In this document: positions 51,904-62,616 of the stretch, one piece after another
How positions within the stretch are numbered: position 1 is the first letter of the stretch
Layout: each line of letters opens with the position of its first letter
From: Succinispira mobilis DSM 6222
GTDB taxonomy: Bacteria > Bacillota > Negativicutes > Acidaminococcales > Succinispiraceae
NCBI RefSeq assembly: GCF_000384135.1
Contig: NZ_KB913028.1
Span: forward strand, 492,351 to 556,350
DNA length: 64,000 bases
Direction: 5' to 3'
Made by a program: the position numbers and the translations under genes
The notes under the pieces: model-generated
Databases searched by the model: none
What the model was told of the DNA's origin: nothing
What the model saw: only the letters and a program-made list of their open reading frames with translations

Positions 51904-52010
51904 AAAAACAAGCTATCTCTTTAGGAATAAAGGCTGTGTTTAGATGTTTGAGCTTAAATTTCGACTCTAGTTAAAGCACTTGAAGACTAAAAAAGAGATA
52001 GCTTGTTTTT
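51904..52010 (+). terminator. long inverted repeat / terminator after metQ
   Basis: Perfect 19-bp inverted repeat (51904-51922 with 51992-52010) around a 69-nt loop, ending in a T-run. Starts at the metQ stop codon. The loop is unusually long for a terminator. Confidence 0.65.
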
Positions 52011-52089
52011 TATTTTATACAATAGTTTACTAAACTGCTAGTAATCCTATTGTATTTGAAGATAAAAGTTAATTAATAAAAATTATCCG

Positions 52090-52118
52090 TTGACAAAGCA
52101 TATGTTAAACAGTAAACT
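52090..52118 (+). promoter_or_regulatory. promoter of the CZB chemoreceptor
   Basis: TTGACA (52090-52095), 17 bp, TAAACT (52113-52118); a sigma-A type rather than a sigma-28 flagellar type promoter. Confidence 0.65.
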
Positions 52119-52154
52119 AAAAAATAAAGAGTTTATCTTTAAGAGGTGGAGTAT

Positions 52155-53636
52155 ATGGTTAATTTTTTTAGAAAACAAACCGGTTGCAGTGAAGTTATAG
52201 ATATTTTGAAAATTGTAGATGCCAAAATGCAAGGACAAGAGGCTTCATTAGTAGGCTTAAAAGTAGAGAATCCTTTACATCAACGGATTTTAAATCAATT
52301 CGAACGATTGTTTAACAATGAATCTAAGATGTCTAAGGTGAGTAATGGGATGTTGGGCGCGGTATCTTCTTTGAGTGATTTTGACGTGCGCATGAAGCAT
52401 TCGGCAGAGTCATTGGCAGATTTTTCCGAGCAATTATCCTTATTAAGCGAGTCTAATTTGGCGGTGGTTGAGCAAATAACAGCAAGCATGAATGATGTAA
52501 ACGAAACTATTGAGCAAACATCCAATAAAATGGTACATTTGTCGAAGGATTCTAGTGATTTAATTGCCAAAAATGATCAAAGTATTATTCAAATAACCGA
52601 GATTGATCAACTTAAAGAAGCTGTTGTCGGTGATACTCAAAAACTAAGTAAACAATTTGAAGAATTAACAGCCATGACGGCTCATATCAGTGATATTGTT
52701 AATGGGGTGGCAGCAATTGCCGAACAAACTAATTTGTTAGCGCTAAATGCTTCGATTGAGGCGGCACGAGCTGGCGAGATGGGCAGAGGTTTTGCCGTAG
52801 TAGCTGAAGAAATTCGCAAGTTGGCGGACAGCACTAAAGGTAGTTTGCAAGATATGCGGGGCTTTGTCGGGAATATTCAACTAGCGGCTCAGGCCGGGAA
52901 AGATAGCTTGCAAGAAACCTTAAATTCTACGCAATTGATGAATGAAAAATTAGATAATGTCTCTGGGACAGTTCAAGAAAATGTGGCGATGTTGAAAAAT
53001 ACAGTACAAGATGTTGAGGGTGTGGCAGAATTATTGGTTCAAGTTAAGGAAGCGGCCAATCAAGTAAATCAAGCTATGAACTTGTCAGCCAGTGATGCTG
53101 AAAAACTTACGACAGTAACTAGAGACATTCACCGCGACGCAGTCCAAAGTCGTGAAAATGCAGAATATATTTCGAAGATAGATACAGAATTGAGTGGTTT
53201 TGTAAAAGATATGTTTGTAGCGCTTAATGGGAGTGTGCACGCTATTTCGAATGTAGAGCTTTTGCAAAATTTAGCTAAAGCTAAGGAAGCACATCGGGCT
53301 TGGATAACTAAGCTTAAGACAATGGTTGCCGATATGAAAACGGTGCCATTACAGACAGATTCTAAACGATGCGCGTTTGGGCATTTTTATCATGCGATAA
53401 CGATTGAAGATCCGGCGGTAAAAAAAGAGTGGCACTCAATTGATGCCGTACATGATGAATTGCATAGTTTAGGCGGGGAAGTTATTGAGGCGATCAAGGC
53501 GGGCGATAGTAATTTAGCGCGTCAGTTAGTTGCCAGAGTTGACGGCCTATCAAAACAGATATTTGCGAAAATTGATAGCACTATTCAAGTGATTGAACAA
53601 AAATCAAAAATTGGCGAAGAATTGTTACGGCACTAA
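52155..53636 (+). CDS. soluble methyl-accepting chemotaxis protein with CZB domain
   Basis: 493 residues, no transmembrane helix. Coiled-coil signalling domain with the hairpin tip ([22 protein letters not shown]) at about residues 195-215, then a C-terminal chemoreceptor zinc-binding (CZB) domain from about 370: His in EAHRAW, Cys in [10 protein letters not shown] and His in VHDELH are the expected zinc ligands. CZB domains are linked to zinc and hypochlorite sensing and to control of c-di-GMP enzymes. ATG at 52155 after GAGGTGG. No che genes nearby. Confidence 0.88.
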   Translation: MVNFFRKQTGCSEVIDILKIVDAKMQGQEASLVGLKVENPLHQRILNQFERLFNNESKMSKVSNGMLGAVSSLSDFDVRMKHSAESLADFSEQLSLLSESNLAVVEQITASMNDVNETIEQTSNKMVHLSKDSSDLIAKNDQSIIQITEIDQLKEAVVGDTQKLSKQFEELTAMTAHISDIVNGVAAIAEQTNLLALNASIEAARAGEMGRGFAVVAEEIRKLADSTKGSLQDMRGFVGNIQLAAQAGKDSLQETLNSTQLMNEKLDNVSGTVQENVAMLKNTVQDVEGVAELLVQVKEAANQVNQAMNLSASDAEKLTTVTRDIHRDAVQSRENAEYISKIDTELSGFVKDMFVALNGSVHAISNVELLQNLAKAKEAHRAWITKLKTMVADMKTVPLQTDSKRCAFGHFYHAITIEDPAVKKEWHSIDAVHDELHSLGGEVIEAIKAGDSNLARQLVARVDGLSKQIFAKIDSTIQVIEQKSKIGEELLRH

Positions 53637-53782
53637 GGAAAACTGCGCAATAGTTTTAGTATTACAGTTAGATAGACTAACTAGTTGATTTTTGTCGGAT
53701 ATGTTTTGTTTGGATAGTCTTATAAGGCGCACTTAGCTGATAAAGGTATTGGCTAAGGTTGACAAAATTAGCTTGGTTAAAA

Positions 53783-53814
53783 CCAAAAAGAAAAAACTGG
53801 CAATAATTGCCAGT
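53783..53814 (-). terminator. minus-strand terminator
   Basis: Minus strand ACTGGCAA-tta-TTGCCAGT followed by TTTTTTCTTTTT. Backs up the terminator of the candidate ncRNA. Confidence 0.7.
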
Positions 53815-53817
53815 AAA

Positions 53818-54009
53818 ATTGAAAAGCCGTCTAGGCTAGCATTGGCTAGCTCAGACGGCTTTTTAGTTAGTTTGAATATATTGTGCATATCATTGGATTT
53901 GCAGATAGCGGCAAAAGATCCATAAAATATGGTGCTTAAGTTATTGAAGCTTGGTACAACGCATGTTACGTACGGTGCCTTAGTGGTCGACTGGTTCAAC
54001 CAATGAGCA
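53818..54009 (-). ncRNA. candidate free-standing small RNA, about 190 nt
   Basis: On the minus strand a TATAAT (54021-54016) is followed about 7 nt later by a stretch of roughly 150 nt and then a strong terminator: AAAAGCCGTCT (53822-53832) with AGACGGCTTTT (53853-53863) and inner GCTAGC/GCTAGC. The 5' TCATTGG (54006-54000) can pair with CCAATGA (53896-53890), closing a long structured domain. Size, isolation and closing helix recall 6S-type RNAs, but I could not recognise the family. An 88-codon frame overlaps it and runs through the terminator, so I take it as spurious. Confidence 0.4.
53822..53864. terminator. strong terminator, works on both strands
   Basis: 11-bp perfect stem with inner 6-bp GCTAGC helix and ATTG loop; T-run on the plus side, T-rich on the minus side. 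Ends the chemoreceptor transcript and the minus-strand candidate RNA. Confidence 0.85.
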
Positions 54010-54154
54010 ACCCCTATTATATTAATAGGAAAAACAGCTTAAAAATTTTCGGGAAAAGTTGTCTGCCAAATTATTGGGGTCAGAAAAACTAGGAGAATAT
54101 TAGTTTTTAGTTTTAATTAGCTAAAGTGGTAAAACTAGTTTTGTCTAAGTTTGC

Positions 54155-54916
54155 TTAGCTGATGTCTGTGCTGTTAGTAGTTTCAGCACTAATATTTAAA
54201 CTGCTAGCGGTAATACTAGTTTTTTCACTGATAGAAATTTCAATACTGGTATTATTAGCGACTGTTTCGGTGTCTTCAGAATCGTTTTTACCCCAAGCGT
54301 CAAATAATTCTAAGGTGCGAGCATGAGTTTTTTCGGTTATTTCGGGAAGTTTACCGCCAAACATTTCATTAACTTGTTCATAGGCTTTTATCACAGCATC
54401 TTTTAAAAGGGCGGCTTTTTCTGGGTTATCTCCCGATAGGGCTTTAGCAAATTCTAAGGCGCGTTGGGCGGTATTTTCGATGCCGTAAAAACCAGTGTCG
54501 CTAATTGCGGCTTCAGCCTGAGCTTTGGTTTCGGCATCTACGACAATTTCTTTGCCTTGATACATAATTTTTCCTTGGGAAAAATCCAACTCACTAAGAT
54601 TAGCTAGCGTAACTTGTAAACCCTGTCCGAGTGAATCATCGAGCACTTTTTGAAACATTGCTGTTACATTTTTAGTACTCTCTTCCATTTGGGCTTTAAG
54701 CTCACGAATTTTTTCTTCGTCCAAGCCTTTTTTCACCTCTGGCTTAGCATAAGCAGTGGCAGGCGGAGAGGATTCGCCTAAGGAAACTACGGCGGCAGGC
54801 GAATCACCGTTGATTTTAATACTAACATTGGTCTCTTTGGTAATGCTGACAGCTTTTTTTTCGATGTTTAAGTTACTTGTAGTGGTGGGGTTTTGTGAAT
54901 TTGGTGTTATTTGCAT
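54155..54916 (-). CDS. uncharacterised protein
   Basis: 253 residues, not confidently recognised. Low-complexity Asn/Thr/Ser-rich start (about 1-45), a helical middle (about 60-215) with the segment FYGIENTAQRALEFAKALSGDNPEKAALL and GGKLPEITEKTHARTLELFDAW, and a Ser/Thr-rich tail. No signal peptide or membrane helix. The middle recalls uncharacterised proteins of motile bacteria (possibly the DUF5610 group; low certainty). ATG at 54916 after AAGGAGTG. It lies after the chemoreceptor region and before gap on the opposite strand. Confidence 0.6.
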   Translation of the reverse strand: MQITPNSQNPTTTSNLNIEKKAVSITKETNVSIKINGDSPAAVVSLGESSPPATAYAKPEVKKGLDEEKIRELKAQMEESTKNVTAMFQKVLDDSLGQGLQVTLANLSELDFSQGKIMYQGKEIVVDAETKAQAEAAISDTGFYGIENTAQRALEFAKALSGDNPEKAALLKDAVIKAYEQVNEMFGGKLPEITEKTHARTLELFDAWGKNDSEDTETVANNTSIEISISEKTSITASSLNISAETTNSTDIS

Positions 54917-55269
54917 GAAATTCACTCCTTGTATGTAAAATTTAATTGTTAAGTAGATGACTTATATACAATATATCGATGGTTTTGTTTGAATATTAAG
55001 CAAAAGCTGAGCTAATGTAATTTTATCCTTGAAAATAGCTAAAAATACAAATATTTGCAGATGTAAGATAAAGCTGAAATTATAAGGCAATTAGATATGG
55101 ATAGTGAAATTTTTAGGTTAGTAGCTTTTTTAGTTAAAACACTGTTAATATTAAACGGATAAACTGTGTTGCCAGTAAATCGCAATTAAAATTTGAAAAA
55201 TCAGCAATAATGGTTGTTTATTAAGTAAAAACTGATTTAGAATTGAAAAGCTTAGCATAACAAGAAAAA

Positions 55270-55342
55270 ACTTGCAAAAACAAATATAATGGCTAACAAG
55301 GCTAAAACAACTTGGATTTGCAAGTGTAAAATTACTTGCAAA
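55270..55342. promoter_or_regulatory. candidate operator: repeated ACTTGCAAA half-sites upstream of gap
   Basis: TTTGCAAGT (55317-55325), 8 bp, ACTTGCAAA (55334-55342) form a perfect 9-bp inverted repeat; a third copy ACTTGCAAA lies at 55270-55278. Just upstream of the gap promoter. Confidence 0.45.
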
Positions 55343-55360
55343 TAAAGTAGCGAGGGAATG

Positions 55361-56458
<1,098 letters not shown>

Positions 56459-56544
56459 TCTAAGTAGTAGCAACTAATTTGTAGGAATTTGTAATTTTAG
56501 ACCATCTTAAACTATAGCTTAATTCACAAGATAAATTAATTATA

Positions 56545-56628
56545 TTGGTATAGGGAGTAACTAGAACTCCCTAGCCAATAACTATCTGCATTATATGGTG
56601 TAGATAGTTATTGGCTAAATAATACCAA
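56545..56628. repeat. 84-bp multi-hairpin element between gap and pgk-tpiA
   Basis: TTGGTA (56545-56550) and TACCAA (56623-56628) enclose two hairpins: AGGGAGT/ACTCCCT (56552-56558, 56566-56572) and a 16-bp perfect stem (56572-56587 with 56602-56617) extended by three more pairs. The layout is a three-way junction. No T-run follows, so it is not a plain terminator; it may be a processing site, a regulatory RNA or a small dispersed repeat. Confidence 0.55.
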
Positions 56629-56759
56629 ATGTGAAGATAGTTACTTTAAGGTGGTTCCTTTTTTGAAAAAAATTATGTACAGCTAAGCTATTTTGGCGTA
56701 GTTACTAGTTAGCTTATAAGAAACTATAAAGATAGAGAGAATTTTGAAGGGATGGAATT

Positions 56760-58685
56760 ATGAATAAAAAGTCGATTCGGGATATTAATGTTACGGGTAA
56801 ACGGGTTTTAATGAGGGTTGATTATAATGTGCCGATGGATGAGCATGAACAAATTACAGATGATACGCGGATTGTGGCTTCAATTCCCACAATCAACTAT
56901 TTGTTAGAACAAGGTGCAAGTGTTATTTTGATTTCACATTTAGGTCGTCCTAAAGGTAAAGTTCAATTAAAATATAGTTTAGCGCCAATTGCCAAACATT
57001 TAGAAATTAAAATAGGTCGTCCAGTAACTTTTGCATCTGATTGCCTAGGCGAAAGAGTGCAAGAGTTAGCAGGCAAAATGGTTGCAGGCGATATTTTAAT
57101 GCTCGAGAATTTAAGATTCCACCCAGAAGAAGAAGAAAATGATTGGGAATTTGCCGAGGATTTAGCAACTTTAGCAGATATTTATGTTAATGATGGTTTT
57201 GGCGTATCCCATCGGGCGCATGCCTCTACGGAAGGAGTCGCTCATTTTTTACCAAGTGTAGCGGGACTATTATTAGAGAAAGAAATTCAATTTGTTGGTG
57301 GGGCAGTAGCGAATCCACAACGACCTTTTGCGGCGATAATTGGTGGGGCGAAAGTTTCCGATAAAATTGGGGTTATTGAAAACCTATTAGATAAAGTGGA
57401 TGTACTAGTTATTGGTGGCGGCATGGCCAATACTTTTTTAGCCGCTGAAGGCTTTAAAATGGGTCGTTCTTTGGTAGAAGAAGATAAATATGAATTAGCT
57501 AAAACACTAATTAGCAAAGCCCAAGCTAAAGGCGTAAAACTATATTTGCCAGTAGATATGATTGTAGCTGATTGCTTTAGTGCCGAAGCGCAACACCATG
57601 CTTGTGCTATTGGCGAAATTCCTCAAGACTGGATGGCCTTAGATATTGGGCCACAAAGTCGGGAATTGTTCGCAAAAGCCTTAGAAGGTATGCGGTTGGT
57701 TGTTTGGAATGGGCCAATGGGTGTGTTTGAAATGGAAGCTTTCTGTGGTGGTACCGAAGCTGTAGCGCATGCGGTAGCTGGTTCGGGGGCAATTAGCATT
57801 GTTGGTGGCGGTGACTCCGTTGCGGCCATTGAAAAATTAGGTTTAGCTGAACAAATAACGCATATTTCCACTGGTGGCGGCGCATCTTTAGAATATTTAG
57901 AAGGCAAAATTTTACCTGGAATAGATTGTTTAGATGAAATTCGCAAACCTTTGATAGCTGGGAATTGGAAAATGCATAAAACGGTAACTGAGGGTGTACA
58001 ATTAGCGAAAGAAATTGTGCAATTGACTAATGGTGCTTTAGCAGAGGTAGTAATTTTCCCACCGTTTACAGCTTTAGAAAATATTGCCGATGCGATTGAT
58101 GGCAAACATGTGGGTTATGGAGCGCAAAATATGCATTGGGCGCAAGAAGGTGCATTTACGGGTGAAATTTCTGGGAAAATGCTCCAAGATATTGGCTGTG
58201 AGTATGTGTTACTTGGACATTCAGAGCGACGCCATATTTTTGGGGAAAATTTAGAAACAATTGCTAAAAAATTGCAAACGGCCTTAAATTACTCCTTAAA
58301 ACCAGTACTTTGTGTAGGCGAAACTTTAGCTGAACGTGAGGCTGGACAAACTGAAGCAGTGATTACGGCGCAATTGCAAACGGCTTTAGCTAATTTAGAT
58401 AGTAGTAAACTTTTAGATATGGTAATTGCCTATGAGCCAGTTTGGGCAATAGGTACAGGCAAAACAGCGACGGCTGAGCAAGCAGCGCAAGTTGCTAGTT
58501 TTATTCGGACCTATCTCTTAAATAACTGTGGTGAAATTGCCAGTCGGAATATCCGCATTTTGTATGGTGGTAGTGTTAATGAAAAAAATATTGCCGAATT
58601 AATGGCGGCGGCTGATATTGACGGCGCTTTAGTAGGTGGTGCGAGTTTGCAAGCTGAAAGCTTTGCGAATATTGTGAGGTACTAA
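56760..58685 (+). CDS. pgk-tpiA: bifunctional phosphoglycerate kinase / triosephosphate isomerase
   Basis: 641 residues. Residues 1-393 are a complete Pgk (VDYNVPMD, SHLGRPKG, LRFHPEEE, GGAKVSDKI, nucleotide loop GGGDSVAA). Residue 394 is Ile (ATT) where the initiator Met of TpiA would be, and 395-641 are a full TpiA with NWKMHKT (Lys), GHSERR (His), YEPVWAIGTG (Glu) and GGSV. The join has no linker. A Pgk-Tim fusion is known from Thermotoga. Both halves keep all catalytic residues, so two consecutive-pathway enzymes are made as one chain. Confidence 0.96.
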   Translation: MNKKSIRDINVTGKRVLMRVDYNVPMDEHEQITDDTRIVASIPTINYLLEQGASVILISHLGRPKGKVQLKYSLAPIAKHLEIKIGRPVTFASDCLGERVQELAGKMVAGDILMLENLRFHPEEEENDWEFAEDLATLADIYVNDGFGVSHRAHASTEGVAHFLPSVAGLLLEKEIQFVGGAVANPQRPFAAIIGGAKVSDKIGVIENLLDKVDVLVIGGGMANTFLAAEGFKMGRSLVEEDKYELAKTLISKAQAKGVKLYLPVDMIVADCFSAEAQHHACAIGEIPQDWMALDIGPQSRELFAKALEGMRLVVWNGPMGVFEMEAFCGGTEAVAHAVAGSGAISIVGGGDSVAAIEKLGLAEQITHISTGGGASLEYLEGKILPGIDCLDEIRKPLIAGNWKMHKTVTEGVQLAKEIVQLTNGALAEVVIFPPFTALENIADAIDGKHVGYGAQNMHWAQEGAFTGEISGKMLQDIGCEYVLLGHSERRHIFGENLETIAKKLQTALNYSLKPVLCVGETLAEREAGQTEAVITAQLQTALANLDSSKLLDMVIAYEPVWAIGTGKTATAEQAAQVASFIRTYLLNNCGEIASRNIRILYGGSVNEKNIAELMAAADIDGALVGGASLQAESFANIVRY

Positions 58686-58688
58686 AAT

Positions 58689-61516
<2,828 letters not shown>

Positions 61517-61574
61517 TTAGGCAAAAAAGATTAAAGTTTTTGCAGCACAATAAGGGCAGATAAGGGATATTATA

Positions 61575-61622
61575 GGCGATTCAATGAAGCTTTAAGTTTC
61601 ATTGAATCGCCATTGAATTTTT
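61575..61622 (+). terminator. terminator of the glycolytic operon
   Basis: Perfect 14-bp stem GGCGATTCAATGAA with its complement (61575-61588, 61598-61611), then a T-rich tail. Confidence 0.8.
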
Positions 61623-61682
61623 GTTATAACGACATATTCCAGTACTATTTCAGTCCTAGGAATTTTTGTGTATAATTATTTT

Positions 61683-61765
61683 TATTGAGCATGATTTGAA
61701 AATCCACCTTTGAGCGATTTCGCAACTTTATCAGAAAGGATTTTTCAAGATCATGCTCATTTTTC
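61683..61765 (+). ncRNA. candidate small hairpin RNA of about 80 nt
   Basis: TATAAT at 61671-61676 is followed by a stretch that is almost one long hairpin: TGAGCATGAT (61686-61695) with ATCATGCTCA (61750-61759), then TGAAAATCC with GGATTTTTCA (one bulge), closed by about 35 nt, and TTTTTCT after the base. It could be a small RNA with its own terminator or only an unusual terminator. No good -35 was found. Confidence 0.35.
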
Positions 61766-61842
61766 TATAAAAAATATGCTGTGATATGCAGAAAATTTCC
61801 CTAGCACACAATATATATTATAGAGCCGCTGTTTAATTTAGC

Positions 61843-61877
61843 AGGTACCTCAAACTTAGCTATCGAGGACCTTTTTG
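61843..61877 (+). terminator. orphan intrinsic terminator
   Basis: AGGT-a-CCTC (61843-61851) pairs with GAGGACCT (61865-61872), 13-nt loop, then T5. No gene precedes it; may end a very short transcript or a leader. Confidence 0.6.
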
Positions 61878-62076
61878 ATTATTTACAACCCTTAGAGAAA
61901 AATTCCTAAATTTAAATTAGGGTGAAAAAATAGCTACAGCCGTTTTTTAGAAAAAATTGCTGGCAGCAAGAAAAATTAAACTTAATTAAGTTGTTAATTA
62001 GTTGAAGCTGGCTAAGATATTAGCGTTAGGCTCTTAAGCACTTAGCAGAAAACAGCTAAATAATAAAGCATAAAAG

Positions 62077-62167
62077 TTATGCACAATAGGAAAAAAGCAG
62101 AAACAACAAAAAAATACAAAAAAATGTGGATAACACTGTGGATAATATGGGTAAAACTTGTTGATAA
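62077..62167. other. cluster of DnaA boxes
   Basis: Two perfect boxes TGTGGATAA (62125-62133, 62137-62145; complement TTATCCACA), one TTATGCACA (62077-62085, fits TTATNCACA), one TGTTGATAA (62159-62167, one mismatch) and a poorer TATGGGTAA (62146-62154). A 30-bp A/T-only-type run follows at about 62181-62210. Looks like a DnaA-binding region, either titration/regulatory or origin-like. Flanking genes both run rightward and dnaA is not here. Confidence 0.7.
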
Positions 62168-62251
62168 AGTTTATGAGCTGAGATAAAAAAATTTTTGTTA
62201 AATTTATTACAGAAAAAGCTCTAAAAAAGCATAAAAACACCATAAAGTTAA

Positions 62252-62280
62252 TTGTAAGGCTTGACTTGATGTGTTAAAAT
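62252..62280 (+). promoter_or_regulatory. putative promoter of secG
   Basis: TTGTAA (62252-62257), 17 bp, TAAAAT (62275-62280) with extended TGt. Lies 85 bp after the DnaA boxes. Confidence 0.5.
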
Positions 62281-62311
62281 ATAAAGGTATGAGTAGTAGG
62301 GAGGGATTTGC

Positions 62312-62542
62312 GTGGAAACCGCTTTAATGATATTAGATGCTATACTGGCTGTAATTTTGATAATTTCGGTAGTTTTACAATCTGGCAAAAGTTCAGGTTT
62401 AGCTGGGGCCTTAGGTGGTGGGAGCGAAGGACTTTTTACTGGTAAAGCAAAAAGCAGTGATGCTATGTTGGCACGAGTAACGATGATTACTGGTTCGCTG
62501 TTTGGGCTCGTAACACTATTATTGGCAAAAATCACTAGTTAA
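62312..62542 (+). CDS. secG: preprotein translocase subunit SecG
   Basis: 76 residues, GTG start after GGAGGG. Two transmembrane helices around the conserved LQSGKSSGLAGALGGGSEGLF loop. Third subunit of SecYEG; its neighbours secE and secY lie with ribosomal genes, whereas secG follows eno as in many Firmicutes. Confidence 0.93.
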   Translation: METALMILDAILAVILIISVVLQSGKSSGLAGALGGGSEGLFTGKAKSSDAMLARVTMITGSLFGLVTLLLAKITS

Positions 62543-62616
62543 TTGTTTAAGCAGCTTGATTACATGTTAATTAAGCTTTTAATTTTTAAAAAACAAGTTT
62601 GAAAGGAGTAATAATT

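Noticed and set aside
53733-53999. 88-codon minus-strand open frame
   Set aside because: It runs through two terminator hairpins, has no ribosome site and no recognisable product; the candidate RNA explains the region better.
62077-62210. Calling the DnaA-box cluster the chromosomal origin
   Set aside because: No dnaA, dnaN, rpmH or gyr genes nearby, and genes on both sides run in the same direction. Left as a DnaA-box cluster.
62034-62243. Minus-strand open frame over the DnaA boxes
   Set aside because: Low-complexity, Phe/Cys-rich translation of an AT-rich stretch; no ribosome site.
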